NCBI RefSeq assembly: GCF_028389875.1
Contig: NC_084663.1
Location: 209,839,876-209,903,875 of the forward strand
Origin: Rhea pennata
Taxonomy: Eukaryota > Chordata > Aves > Rheiformes > Rheidae
DNA: 64,000 bases
Direction: 5' to 3'
Below, one piece after another: positions 24,401-36,385 of this stretch. Position 1 is the stretch's first letter, and each line of letters starts with the position of its first letter. A program made the position numbers and the translations under genes. The notes under the pieces were generated by a model. That model saw only the letters and a program-made list of their open reading frames with translations, was not told where the DNA came from and did not search any database.

Positions 24401-26604
24401 AGGACACCAGAGAGAAGGGGTGCTGCAGGGCAGCAGAAGGCAGTGGTCTTTCCTGTAAAGGAAAGAGTGGAATGCAGGAAGGGCAATCGTAACCTACCTG
24501 TACTCAGAAGACTCATATCCTTCTCTCTCAGCTATTGGGTATGTGCATTTTCCAGGAGAACACCTACTCCTGCAATGCAAATACATAAACATCAATACAC
24601 TTCCCATAGTAGCCCTAATTTGCAGTCTAGTTTCTGCCTAATCTTGGACAATTGATGATAGGCTTTGGGGAGCAGGGGAAGGTTATAAATATCAGCTGTA
24701 GAAAAAGTGGAGATTGCCCTTTGCTGTATGTTGCAGGGAGGAATAGAAGAGAATATCAGCCTTGTCTCTTACCAGTTAATCTGATGGCTGGAGTCTGCAT
24801 CCCCCAATACAAGCTATAGAAATAGGTCATAAGGGGGTCATAGACACTTTCCAGAAGCTCTGACACGTTTCCGGTCTAGGGAAAACAGAGAAACAGGAGT
24901 TCGTTGGCTCAAAAGGCCCTTCCATTGACCTTTGGCAAGGAGACTGGATGAACCAGGAGGTAAAGAAAAGTGCTGGAGGCTGCAAGGGACTGACCATTCC
25001 CATCATTGCCATGCTAGGTACTGCTCTACCACTTCCTTGATGGAACTTCCAGTCTCTGGGCCAAGAAGAAGTCACTGCTACCAGTCAAATTCACCATGGG
25101 CCACAGCTGTCACTGCGAGATAGCTATTCAATCCCATCCCCTTGGGAGAAGTGCCAGATCTGAGGAGGCAGGAACAGATTGGACAGAAGTAGTCAACAAA
25201 CACTTGGAGGCAGATCTGAGACCTGACCACTGTGCATTCTGAGGACACTGTCCTGCACTTCATACTGAAAACTGTTGGAATAGGTTGAGCAAAGACGTGT
25301 GCAGCTATGCAGAGAGTTGGCAGGAAGGGTAGTATTGTTCTGCTATTGCCATGCATCACTCTCTTTATGAACAAAGTGGAAGGTGGCTTTTACATTGCAA
25401 ACTCCCAGGTCTGAGTCCTAAAAGTGGAACAGAATTCTGGCCCAAGTAGTTTTGGCTTCTTTGCTGAACAAAGGTCTCCACTTCCTCTTGGCAGAGGAGG
25501 TCAGATTCCATACAAGATAAAGGCTAAGGAACGATGGACAGCCTCATCCTGCAACCAGGATGCAACCCAACCATCAGGGTGATCTACGACCCCAAAACAA
25601 ACATCTCCTGACCAGCCAAATGCTTGCAGCTGAACCCAACATCTCCTGAGAACAGTTCTTTGCAATTTGTCCAAGTCCAGAGGATCACAAGAATCCATTT
25701 ATTTGAAAGACAGCCCTCTGGAATCAAGAGATGGTTGCCTTGTGCCCATTCTTTCCTTGTCCCTTGCTCAGCTTCTTGCCTACTGAGCTATAAGGAGTTA
25801 GACTTTTGGTCTCTGAGGTCCTCAGCAATTTTACTGGGAGCTGACAGATAGCCAAAAGCCTGGAAGCTCTTGGATTCCAAAGTTCCCAGACTCAGAGCCA
25901 CTTGGCAGCCTCACACATTTCTCAGGCTTTGGGGCTTTCAGCCAGGGATAGCCCTTCAGGTAGCCAGTAAGGGAGCTGTAAATGGTAAGTTTCTATTTTC
26001 CTAAGAAAAAAACCCTCTCATTCCAAAGGCCCAAAATCAAATCAAATTCTTGATTCAAACTGGTGCCACTCGGTGGAGGAACTCATGCTCAGAAGCCTCT
26101 GCTGTGGTCTGTCATATCATTTCATGGGTACCTCCTATGTCAGAGAAAGTAAACTCCTGGCATTTGTGGGGATCAGTGAAGCAAGTCTTCCAGACTGTAG
26201 AGACCATGGAGAGAAAGAGGCATTTCAAGGTACAAACCCTCATATCCAAGACAGAAGCTCAAAAGACCCATATTACAAGAGTTAAGCAAAAGAGACCTTC
26301 CAAGTAGCTCTTCCTCTCCAATGACAATGAAGGAAACCGGGAGCTAGATCAGATATAGAGACTTATTGCAAAGTAAGGTGACGCTCTCCCTTAGTGTCCA
26401 TACTTTCTTCACTTCTTGCCAAGAAGAATCCAAAGATGAAGACATCTCCCTGGGGATCAGGAGTCATCACCCCAAATCTCCTCAGTTTCCCTTCAGCCTT
26501 TGCCATGAATAAGGCTTTTCCCTAAGCCCAAACAGTCCTCATCTGTACTTACCCACATCATTCCTTTCGAATGACCTCACAGACTACTGGGACGAGTTAC
26601 TTAC

Positions 26605-26806
26605 CGCTCTTCACTTAAAGCATCAAAGAAAGTCTTGGTATACAGGGGAATGTCTCTGAAGGTGATTCTAGCATCCTTCTCTTTCAGCTGCACCACCACC
26701 TTCAGTACTGACACCGCCACTGACAAATTCCTGTGATCTTGGAAGAGGTGATGTTCTTGATGGCCCTCATTAACACCTCCAGAACAACTTTCTTATGCTT
26801 TCTCAG
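26605..26806 (-). pseudogene. MROH-like exon with frameshift
   Basis: The acceptor is TTTGACAG and the donor GAGCG|GTAAGT. The first part reads LRKHKKVVLEVLMRAIKNIT; the second part reads VVVQLKEKDARITFRDIPLY in another frame. The change falls near 26,735, so the exon is broken as given. Confidence 0.45.
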
Positions 26807-27023
26807 CTGTCAAAGCAGAAGGCACGCAAGAGCTTCTCACTATTCATACCTCTGGCAGCTGCTTTGCCATTTCTCTTAAGAGCAGAATTTGCTAGAAAAC
26901 ATTCCAGAGCACACCTTAGCCCAAGCATATACATTCTGCCCCCGACTGTGCACTTGCAGACAGCACTTTACCAGGACCTTTCTAGTTAGAGGCTGTCTTT
27001 AGTGAGCGCAAGCTCATTCTCAC

Positions 27024-27172
27024 CTTCTCAGGTGCTCTACTGCCAGATTTCGCAGGCTTCTCACTGCCATCTGGTGGACAGTGCTCAGTGCTGCTGGTGT
27101 CCATGGAATCATCAAGGCCCACAGGACAGGCTAAAGCAGCTTCCTTTCCTGAAGTACTGGGGCCTTCATCAG
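27024..27172 (-). pseudogene. MROH-like exon (Ser/Pro-rich linker)
   Basis: 149 bases with an acceptor (CTTTTTAG) and a donor (GAAG|GTGAGA), open throughout. It encodes a Ser/Thr/Pro-rich linker ending SRAPEK. It ends in phase 0, and the next candidate exon (26,806) starts in phase 0, which supports a true exon pair. Its 5' phase does not match the exon at 27,655, so one exon between them is missing from this reading. Confidence 0.45.
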
Positions 27173-27654
27173 CTAAAAAGAGCAACCTGACTATTAGCAT
27201 CAATAGATAGATCCTGACCACTCATAGCATGGGAATAACAACATTCATGGATTCCAGCACTGATGTCGCACCTTCTTCTAGGATCTTCCTGGAGAAAGAG
27301 ATGTCTGAGATGGCAGTTTCCAAAGATAACTGCACTCAATGCTTCCTTTCCGACCTTCTGTCTCACATAACCAAGATCCTCAGTGGATTTGCTGATGGAG
27401 AATCCAGCCATGGGAAGACAGCATTTGCAATGGCCAGTGTGATCACATCAGCTTGGAGTAGGACACAACACAGTAAGACAATAAGGTAGCAGACTATGAG
27501 CTTCCAATAGTCAACTGCTGTGATGCAGATGGTCTTCTTCAGCAATTCAGGACAGCCTCCCCAGGCATACATGACAGAGAGATTCCCCTTTAGGCCCTTG
27601 ACAGCTTAGAGTCACCCCCACAAGAGGGAAAGAAGACCTCCCTAAGGCTCTTAC

Positions 27655-27760
27655 CTAGACAGCAGACACGTCCCTTCATGGTAAGTTTGGGGATTTTCAA
27701 GAAAAGCTGATGTTCTCTGTCTCCTGAGAATTCCTGTCCATTTCTCAGCAATGCACTTCC
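27655..27760 (-). pseudogene. MROH-like exon (PQTYHEGTCLLSR segment)
   Basis: A strong donor, TCTAG|GTAAGA, splits the codon of the last Arg. The P-x-x-x-HEG-x-x-LL-x-R pattern is the best single match to the maestro family here. The 5' limit is unclear. Confidence 0.45.
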
Positions 27761-29124
27761 CAAGAACAATATTTAATACCTTGATGGAAAGTCTGATTAA
27801 AAAAAAAGAAACAAAAAACAGATTCAGAGCACTTGAGACTGTGTTGAGACCAGAACTAAGGAAGATCAGCCACCTTTTTGAGGCAGTCATTAACTTCTAA
27901 GCCCCATTGTACACCCATGAAAGAACACTTTGTAATCCTGAAGCACATCAATCTAAAAGGAAACTGGTATGATAATCCACTTTGATGCACCTAAGCTCAC
28001 TGAACACATGGGAAAGCCCCTGATACCTTGACTCCTTTGATGCTGGAGGGTTCTTCTGATTATCATATGGAAAGACTTCCCAGCAGACAGTAACATCTTT
28101 CTTCATGTCCTTGAAGAGTGTGTGTATTATCAGAATACCATCCCATGCAAAAGATGCACAATGAAATCTCCCAAACTGGGGAAATGGATTATAATGGGTA
28201 GGAATGACCATTCCGTAGCTGCATCACCACTTGTGGGTACCTTGAACAGACCAGGAATAAGGGAACAGGAGGCCCAGCACAGACTGGCATGCAAAGCCAA
28301 GAGGTACTTTGTTCTCTACCATTCATATAAGCAAAGTTTCTCAGGCTTCACAGAAAGCCAGTACCCCAACCTACATTTGGAAACCTTCTGCAGCCACTTT
28401 CTCTGGACACAGAGAAATTTGGTTCTGGTTTCCTAAGGAAATTGTTAAACATGTCCATACCAGAAATCCTGTCTGTGGAGCACAGAAACCTCTCTCATAG
28501 AAAGAACAGCTATGTTTAAGGCTATCAAACTGAAGGAGCTGAAGGAGTAGAAGTATGTCCTGCCATGTCCTCTGATGCTACCAAGTGGTTCAACTCAGCT
28601 GAAGACCAGGGAGCTATCTCCAGTCATGTCTGGCAAGGCAGAAATGATCCTGCTTTCTTCAAACCCAAATAACACAGAGACTTTCAATTCAAAAACATTT
28701 CCATAGGGAAATAAAGCCATCCAACAAGGCATGCCCACAAAAGAACTGTAACAAAGCAAACAAAAAAAACAAGCCCAAATGAACAGAGACTAGCTGAAAT
28801 AGCAGAGCTCTGTGAGAGTGACACATAATAAACCAACAGGAGAGTTTTGATTATGCTCAGAGCACCAGTTCCCAGACCTTCTGTGATCCTACTACAGATT
28901 TTTCCTCACTAGTGCCACACAAGGTTTTATTCAGACTAGCCCCCTGCTTTTCCAAAAGAATATGGAATCCCGTTCATGGGCATAATAGACAACACCCAGG
29001 CTTTCTAAGAAAGTGGAGAAAAGCCTGACGAGACAAACAAACGCTAGACAAACAAACATACAGGCAAAAGTTCATTTGGTGAAGCAAGCTAAAGCCCTTC
29101 ATCTCTGCCCATTCTGCTCATCAC

Positions 29125-29290
29125 CTGCAAGGACAGGAGTCCTCTCCATGTGTCACAATCAACTGGCTTGTCTTGGACTCTTCCTGGGGACAAAGGCATC
29201 TCCTTTCCAAGAATGTCACTGATTTGCTTCAGAAGCACTGGAAATAGCTGTGGATGCAGGAGTGGAAGTTTCCTAGGTCTACAGGGTGGA
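29125..29290 (-). pseudogene. MROH-like exon (LFPVLLKQ segment)
   Basis: The frame is open over the segment and ends at a CAG|GTGATG donor. HPQLFPVLLKQISDILGKEM fits an amphipathic HEAT-type helix pair of the maestro family. The acceptor is not certain; GAGCAG precedes the open part. Confidence 0.4.
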
Positions 29291-29387
29291 CACCTGCTCA
29301 AAGACGGCACAAGTTACCTAGGAAGATATGCCATTACAACCAACCAGTTGGGAAAAAGAGCTTTTGCCACCATGTATCTGGCCTGTT

Positions 29388-29412
29388 TGCCTTCTTGCCT
29401 GCCTGCTTGCCT
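29388..29412. repeat. TGCC/TTGCC short tandem repeat
   Basis: Imperfect (CTTGCCTGCCTG) units, about 25 bases. Confidence 0.7.
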
Positions 29413-31074
29413 GCTCTCATCTGGAACTCTGACTTCTGCTGCAGCCTTGCAGATGGGCAACAATAAGATTTTGCAGCTTCTCACAGTGATATAATTGAGA
29501 ATGATCCAGCAAAGCACATGTCAGGCTTCTGCATGTGGATTTGCAAGTGCCTGTGTAACAAGACAGTGCCTTACCCCTGGCTTTCACTTAACAGGATGCT
29601 CAGCCAAAGAGGGGTCAGAAATGTGCCTGTCAGGTAATGTACCGTGAGAGGCTCCAAAGCACCCTGATTACTGTCTCATCAGGGCAGTTCCTTGGTGTTT
29701 TCTGCACTCTTTAGTTTGTTCATTAGCAACTGGAGCACTTCAATCACAAAGAAGCCTCTCACAAAAGTCCTCCACAACTTTACTGTATCACTGCAGGTAA
29801 ACAAAAGCTTACACGTGATTCCTTGTGCTCTTGGACCTACTAGGCTTCAGAGGCTCCTAGATTTGTGCAAGGTCTTTCAAAATCAAGAGTGAACAGTGCA
29901 TCTCTGAGGACACCCATGTCATCCATTGCAAAAGCAGCAACCCTTCTTCAGGGCAGCCTCCATCACTCCATGTCATTCACCAACAGAACGGCCAGCATCA
30001 CCCTTCTGGAAGTGAACTTAAAGCTCTCCAAGTTGCTGACACCTTGAAGGATGCAGCTGACTTTTCAGACACTCTGGATCAGGACCAGCTTGAGCTCTAA
30101 GTCCTGAGGATCAGAAAAAAAGACAAGATGATACAGATGAGGAGCCATTCAAAGGACTAAAGATTAACATGATTAACATGACTGCCAAAAGATTAGCACC
30201 AAAACCAAAGCTCTCCTTAAAGTCCTGTGCAGGGAAGAAACTGCATCCTCCAGAAGCCCACAGAACATGGCCTTTGTGTCTGTTTCAGAAGAAGATCTCT
30301 CTGTGGGTTCTAGGAAGAAGTGGCCTACCTGAAAGCAGAAAGGAGCTACTCAAAAGAGAGACCCCCCGACTCTTGTCTGAGGCAGTGGGGAAAGCAAATC
30401 TGCAACAATGGAAATTGGAAATGTGTGAAGGGGAAGGACAAGGAGTATAGCTTACTCTGTTAGCATTAGTGGGGCTGGGAAAATGATGCCCTGCCTCTGT
30501 GAGGTGCAAGAAGAAAGAGTGAGAGGCAGTGAAAAACAGAACACTGGCATGGAAGAACTGGGCAGCAATCCAGATTACCACTAACACTACAAGTCCAAAA
30601 GAGACTCATCTTGACGACTCTGTTCTACTCTGTTGCATGGGGAGCAACTGGCCCTGGGATACTGCTTGTGCTTAGGGTCTCTGGCATCTCAGGTAAGTCC
30701 CCCAAAACACAAAAAACAACACAGGCATATGTAAAGGGGATACAGGAACAGGTTTGAAACTGGAGATCCAGGGCTCTTGTTGAGAGGGGATTTTTCCAAA
30801 CAGATGCTCTGTCTCAGTAAGCTGCGGTTCAGAAGAGAGCAGGAGCTGGCTCGGGCTGATAGCTCAGTCAATTAGCATTCAGAGCTCCTATCTGTGAGCT
30901 GATTCAGTACTGGCACAGGATGTTCTCCACATTATCTGTCTTGACCTGAGAAAGAAGCTGCTGCTTGGGTGCATGGAGTGCTGTTTGGCTGTAGACAAGC
31001 ATGAGAGCAGCACATGTCTTCGCTCTCTTCTCCTTTTGGTGCCCCTGGGCAATCTGAAAAGCCATGAGGAACCA

Positions 31075-31290
31075 TAGCATCATAGAATCAGTAAGGTTGG
31101 AAGGGACCTCTGGAGATCATCTAGTCCAACCTCCCTGCTCAGCAGGGGCACCTGGAGCATGGTAGACAGGGTTACAGCCAGGCGGGCCTTGAAGATCTCC
31201 AGAGAAGGAGACTCCACAACCTCTCGGGGCAACCTGGTCCAGTGCTCCCTCACTCTCACAGGGAGGAAATTCCCCCTCACAGTCAGGCCG
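31075..31290 (-). mobile_element. CR1 LINE 3' end, truncated
   Basis: Starts with TCATAGAATCAGTAAGGTTG and continues through the standard CR1 3' UTR (GGGACCTCTGGAGATCATCT, then AACCTCCCTGCTCAGCAGG) to CTCACAGTCAGG. A 5'-truncated - strand insertion of about 215 bases, closely matching the 3' ends of the copies at 19.2 and 39.2 kb. Confidence 0.95.
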
Positions 31291-31479
31291 TGAAAGGCTT
31301 TCCCTTTTATCTGAGGGAAAAGGGCCCATTTGATGTGCCATTACATGGATACATGTTGAATGGGGAACAAATAGGAGCAACTGGAAGTCCATGCACAGTT
31401 TTGGAGCTATGATGTCATTGGGATGACTGAGAGACAGTGCGATGGCTCATATGACTAGAGTGCTGCAGGCCCCTTACAG

Positions 31480-32760
31480 TTAACAGGCCAGAAAGGAAGG
31501 GTGGGGGGGTTGTGGTCTGTGTGAAGGAGTGGCTGGAGTACATGACATTTTGCCCTGGGACAGTTAACAAGCCAGTTGAGAGTTTATGGGTAAAGATCAG
31601 CAGACAGACTAACATGGGAGACATTGTGGCAGGTGTTGGCTATAGGGTTCCTGATCAAAAAGATAAAGTAGTTGAAGCCTTCTTTAGAGACCTGGAGAAA
31701 GCCTCATAATCACAGGCACTTGGTACACATGGGAGACTTTAATTGCCCCTATAGTTCTTGAAAAGACAACATGGCTGAGCATAAGCAATCCAGGAAATGT
31801 CTACAGTAGATTGAGGACAATTTCTGGATACAGACGATCAGTGAGCTGACTACGGTAGGCATTCTGCCTGGACCTCTTACTTATAAGTGAGGAAGAAGTC
31901 AGGGATGCAAATGTCAAAGGTAACCTTGGCCGCAGTGACCACAGGATGGTGAATTCAAGATCAAGAGAGATGTATGTATGCCAAATAATAGAATCACAAC
32001 CCTGAAATGAAGGAGAGTGGATTACAGCCTGTTAAGAGCCACACTTGTCAGGATCCCATGGGACGTGGCCCTGAAATAGAAAGAGAGCCAAAAGAGCTGG
32101 TTGATCTTCAAGCTCACCCTTTAAAGCAAAAGAACAGTCCATTTTGATCTGTGGAAAGGCAAACAAATATGGCTGAAGGCTGGCATGGGCAAAGAAGGTA
32201 ATCATGTCTGAGCTCCGACACAGAACGGAAGCACACAGAAGGTGTGTGCAGGAATGTGCAACCTGGGAAGAATATACTGCAGATACTGTCTGTTCATGGA
32301 ATGATGGAAGTAAGAAACTCAAGAGTTTAGTTGGAGGTAAAACCAGTGAGGATATGAAAGATAACATGAAAGGCTTCTATTGGCAGCAAAATAGGAAGCA
32401 ATTAGCAACAGAAGGAAGACCGAAAAATCTGGAGACATTGCTCATGGGAAAAGGGAAGCTAGTGACAAAGATGATGGGGGAAAAAAAAACAGAGATAATT
32501 AATGTGTTCTCTGCCTCAGTATTTACTAGTAGGATTTTCTCTTGGGCATCCAAGATCCCTGAGCCTAGTGGAAGAGACTGGGAGAGCAATGCATTGCCTA
32601 TAGTAGATTGACTTAATGATGACTATAAAGCGAATAAGAAATAGCACAAGCCCGTGCAACCAGATGAGCTGCATTCAAGGGTGCTGAAGGCCTGGGCAAT
32701 GCCAGTATGAGCATTTCACAGTTCTCTTCCTTCCTGTTCAATGCTGTGCTTATGTATCAG
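31480..32760 (+). mobile_element. Old CR1-like LINE, EN to early RT part
   Basis: More diverged than the other copies. The frame at 31,512-31,709 reads ESLWVKISRQTNMGDIVAGV, as in the CR1 endonuclease, and 32,634-32,700 matches the text before the RT domain (PDELHSRVLKAW). Many stops and indels are present. No 3' tail is seen. It belongs to a different, older CR1 subfamily than the near-identical pair at 17-19 and 37.6-39.2 kb. Confidence 0.8.
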
Positions 32761-33539
32761 GTGATTACTGTGTCCTGATGGCATTATTGGATGCATAATA
32801 TAGGAGAAGGAAATTAGAAGTGACTAGTTTTTTATTGTTTGGGGGTTTTGGTTGGTTGTGTTTGCTTTCTCATGTGAACTATTATGTAGAGCTGCTGCAT
32901 GAATGTAAAAAGCTTCTTCCTACTGGCTTACTGGTATAGATGTTTTTATTACATCCTAATTTTCCTGAGAAACATACATATTTTTAGATGTCAAGCTCTC
33001 TGGAGCCAGAACCTATTTTCTTCTTCTATTTATAAAGCGCAATGGCCAACAAAGTCCCAATTCCTGCCTAAAGCAGTAACAGACAGAACCAGGACAAAAT
33101 CCAGCCCTGAACCATTGCAATGCTGACGCATGGGTCCGATCAGCGCTCCCACCACTGCTGCTTCGGCTAGTACCCCCCACCCTGCTCCCCCTCCACCCTG
33201 AAATTTTCACTTGTTACCTTGAGTTACAGGTCTGGGGCCTGATGCTGTTTTTTCCTGGCTGAGTGGCTTCCTAAGCTGCTTCCCCCTTCCCCCCATCTCT
33301 CTCTCTCTTTTTTTTTTTTTAATTTTTTTTTGCCGAACTCCCTCGGATCCAGGAGGCTGAAACCCTGAGGTGAAGGCCTGGGGTGGGGAGGAGGGTCCCC
33401 GCTCAGGTGGGAGGAGAGCAGCCAGCAGCTCCGAACCCTGTATCAAGGCACCTCTGCGAAGCCTGATAGGGGCAATTAAGCCTGGAGTGGGGAGAGGATC
33501 TGAAGGACCCTGTGAGGGTTTTGGGGGGCTGGTTTTTTT

Positions 33540-33870
33540 TGGGGGGAGAGGGGGCCGTTGTCCTTCAGCTGCAGCCGCCGCGCGCGGCCGCCAGGGGGAG
33601 GAGCGGCCGCCGGCAACGCACCGCGCGGCGGCGGCGGGAAGGCGGAGGGGGGAGGGGCGCCTGTTGCCGTGGCGACCGGCGGCCGTTGGCGGCGCCGAGG
33701 CGGGAGGGGCGCGCGGTAGGGCCTGACTGACGAACCGCGGCCGGAGCGGGGCTGGGGGCGGCCGCGGGGTGTGTGTGTGCAGGGCGGGGGGCAGCGGGGC
33801 GCAGTGCGCTGGGGGGATGAGTGGTGGGAAGGGAGGGAGCCGTGTGTGGGGCCGGTTTCTGCCTGTCACG
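33540..33870 (+). promoter_or_regulatory. CCDC83: CpG island, CCDC83 promoter
   Basis: A dense CpG block with GC boxes (GGGGCGG- and GGAGGGGCG-like) lies 2.4 kb upstream of the CCDC83 start codon. It has no TATA box. A GTTGCCGTGGCGAC X-box is embedded at 33,663-33,676. The first, noncoding exon probably starts here; a usable donor is GGGAGAAG|GTAAAT after 33,963. Divergent transcription to the left is possible, but no partner gene is visible. Long open frames across the island (220 codons on -, 118 on +) are GC-driven. Confidence 0.75.
33663..33676 (+). promoter_or_regulatory. RFX X-box
   Basis: GTTGCCGTGGCGAC is a near-palindrome of two RFX half sites (GTTGCC and, inverted, GTCGCC), one or two bases from the ideal X-box. 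RFX factors drive ciliary and spermatogenic genes, which suits CCDC83, known as testis-enriched in mammals. Position inside the CpG island supports function. Confidence 0.6.
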
Positions 33871-33963
33871 GAGTAACGGCAGCGTGATTATTGAGAAAGT
33901 GCTGGTAGCCATAGCATGGTTCTGTCCAGAGTTATGCCTCATGATTTATTCATAAGGGAGAAG

Positions 33964-36163
33964 GTAAATAAATCTTGGTCCTTGTTACGTGGTTTCCTGC
34001 TGGTGTAAAATCTGCAGTCAGTTCTCAGGTGCCCCCCAGACATGCTTCGTTCTCACTCATCTGTGTGTATTTCCTGTGGTTTGCAAAATCTAACAAATCT
34101 GTTACTGTAGTATGTTCCTTACCTTGTTCTACAGTTTGGAAGCTTGCTTGCTGCTCCCAGCATAGGAAGGGTTTCATAAATATGTCATGGAAACTCATAT
34201 GGGGCTTGGGATTCAAAAAACAAACGTTTGCAAGATACTGCTGCTCAAAATGTTAGTTCTGTTTGTATCCAATTTTAAGTAGGGGATTAGATTATCCATT
34301 TAGTGGAAGGGCCAGCGATAATGAGTAAAAGTCAGGGATTGCTATAGTGATCTGCTATTTCCAAGGAAAATCAGTAAAATATATGTTTGAATGAAAGTGG
34401 AATCAATATCACCCCAGTTAATTCTGGAAAATCTATTATGCACTCATGCATTTGGCCTGGAAATTTCAAAAGGTAGTTAAATACCTAACTCCTTGTCTTA
34501 CTGAATGTTTTTACTTAGTTCACATAGCCTTTTTTTGAAAATCTCCATCTTACAACATTCAAGTGTTCACAGTTTTTAAAGTCCTTGTGAAAAATACTGT
34601 AATGAAGCCAAACTTGTATTGGTATCTGTAAATTTTGTGGGCATATTAAGGACTTGCATACATTCAAACTAAAAGGGCTTCTTTTCAGATGGTAAATGTT
34701 AATGAGTTTTATTGCTGTCATATGGTCATACTCTGGCAGAGGCGTGATTGTCATGAAGCTTCATAGCAGAAATATCTTACTCATGTAGCAGCCATGAAAA
34801 CTTTTATCTTGAACTTCTGAAGTGTTCCAGATCACTGCTGGTGAGATCCAGAATTTTCCAGATCTTTATGAATGGAGTTAGCCCTAGCTGCGATTTAAAT
34901 AGTTTAGTGGTGCAAGGACTGAGTGACAGCTCTAAAATACTGTTCCTGTGAGTGTGAGTGTGTCTTTAGCAGCAGCATGGACAAAATCTGTCTGCACAAG
35001 TAGATCTCCAAAATAGTGGAAAGAAAAATTCTGCTGGATAAAACATTATGAATAAGACATTCAAAGATGTAAGGAGCTTCATTGGTACCTAGATCCCAGT
35101 GATATGGTTATCCTCTCTTTCATTCACCTTGTGGAGCTGCTGGTCATTGAGCATTCCTTTTGAATACTTTTCTGCAATACACTCTTGAACATAATGCCAT
35201 CTCTTAGCACTCTCACTTGTTCTATCAGTGGACATCAACTACTGATCTAGTGTACATGGATGAACAGGAAGTCCCTTTGTGCATAGCTGACATTGCCTTG
35301 TTTAAGGGTATGGTGAATGCAGTGAGAAAGCATGCAAAAGTGTATGGATTAGGCTGCATCCCTTATTAGTTGGTTTAACTTAATTCCTTTGATTTTAGAT
35401 TTATTTGGCAGGCTTACTATGTTGCTTTCCACAATGGCTTTTATTTCCATATGTTAATTTTAATAGGAAAAGCATCTGGCCTACTGTATATTTAGTTGTG
35501 GAACAAGTTAGTAGCAGTCTTATCTATTAGTATGATAATTGTGAAAATTAAGAACTTGAACAGCAAGGCAGTTTAATATGAAAACAAGTTATATATAGTT
35601 TTTCTACTTGTTCAGTAATAAAACCTCCTTTGTTAAATCAGCTAATCTGGATTTGACGTTTGATTATCTGACCACTAAAAGGGGCTTTTTTATTTTACGT
35701 AATATATGCTACCAGTTTCGTTGCAGAATTATTCATTGTCAGTTGAATTCTGAGGTTGGTAGTTGTGACAACATGCCCAGGGAATACTGCTGACATGCAT
35801 ATCCCTTCAGAAAGTGGTTTTGTTCCAGCTCTGACAATGAAAACTGATATCAGAGTTGCAGTGAATGGGGAATATTCATAGTTCTAGGAGAAGAGATGCA
35901 TATTAACAAGTGGACTGGCTAAAACAAGCCAGATAAACAAACAGAGACAAAGGACTAGTAAAGCAACAGCAGCTTGTTTGATTTGTGAGAATGTAAAATA
36001 CAAACCCACAGCAAGGAATGCAGTTCGTAACTAGCGATAGAGGCCCTCTGTTCATGAACACATATCTATTCAGGACAACATTTCAGGATATGCCAAAAGC
36101 ATGTGCCTGAGTGCTGTCCTGAGCAGGAGTGTTGTTGTCAATAAAACGTTTTGTTTATTTCAG
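33964..36163 (+). other. CCDC83 intron 1 (inferred)
   Basis: Between the promoter island and the first coding exon. No repeats or other genes are recognised. It contains open frames of up to 79 codons, considered chance. Confidence 0.45.
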
Positions 36164-36198
36164 AACTGTTCAGAATTTGTCACAAGTGACAAAGACTG
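36164..36198 (+). other. CCDC83: Possible CCDC83 5' UTR exon
   Basis: A 35-base segment between TTTTGTTTATTTCAG and the donor ACTG|GTGAGC, 69 bases upstream of the coding exon acceptor. The gap is very short for an intron, so use of both in one transcript is borderline. Confidence 0.25.
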
Positions 36199-36267
36199 GT
36201 GAGCATATGAGGATCATTAATTTCTCTTGTTTTTTCTTCTTTTCTGCTTGACCTCCTCTCCCTTTAG

Positions 36268-36385
36268 ATGTAACTTCCTGCAGAAGCACAACTTAAAGCA
36301 TGGAAGAGAAGAAGAAAGAGGAGAAAACAGAAGAGGATCTTGCAGAACCTAGATCAGCTTTCTTCGAAGCCTTATTAGAATTTCA
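36268..36385 (+). CDS. CCDC83: CCDC83 first coding exon
   Basis: Acceptor CTCTCCCTTTAG; ATG at 36,300; donor TTTCA|GTAGGT. Encodes residues 1-28 and two bases of codon 29: a Lys/Glu-rich start ([14 protein letters not shown]) and then EALLEFQ, the conserved beginning of the family region. The bases before 36,300 are 5' UTR. The downstream TAG in the unspliced frame confirms that splicing is needed here. Confidence 0.88.

Larger units (their letters stand above)
24400..30400 (-). pseudogene. Maestro heat-like repeat (MROH) family gene, probably degenerate
   Basis: Several exon-like segments on - follow each other in the order expected for an avian MROH-type protein, a cytosolic HEAT-repeat family expanded in birds. 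From N- to C-terminal side: VMLAVLLVNDMEW with DDMGVLRDALF (about 30,020-29,880); LHPQLFPVLLKQISDILG (29,290-29,125, donor CAG|GTGATG); FLENPQTYHEGTCLLSR (about 27,760-27,655, donor AG|GTAAGA); DEGPSTSGKEAALACPVGLD (27,172-27,024); a segment ending DIPLYTKTFFDALSEER (26,806-26,605, donor CG|GTAAGT). The last of these has a frame change in its middle and stops occur between others, so I call it a pseudogene. A sequence error or an unusual intact copy is possible. MROH naming is from family resemblance and remains moderate. Confidence 0.45.

Noticed and set aside
33207-33869. 220-codon - strand open frame in the CCDC83 island
   Set aside because: Pro/Ala/Arg-rich and lacking stops because of CpG-rich sequence. 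It overlaps the promoter and has no recognisable domain.
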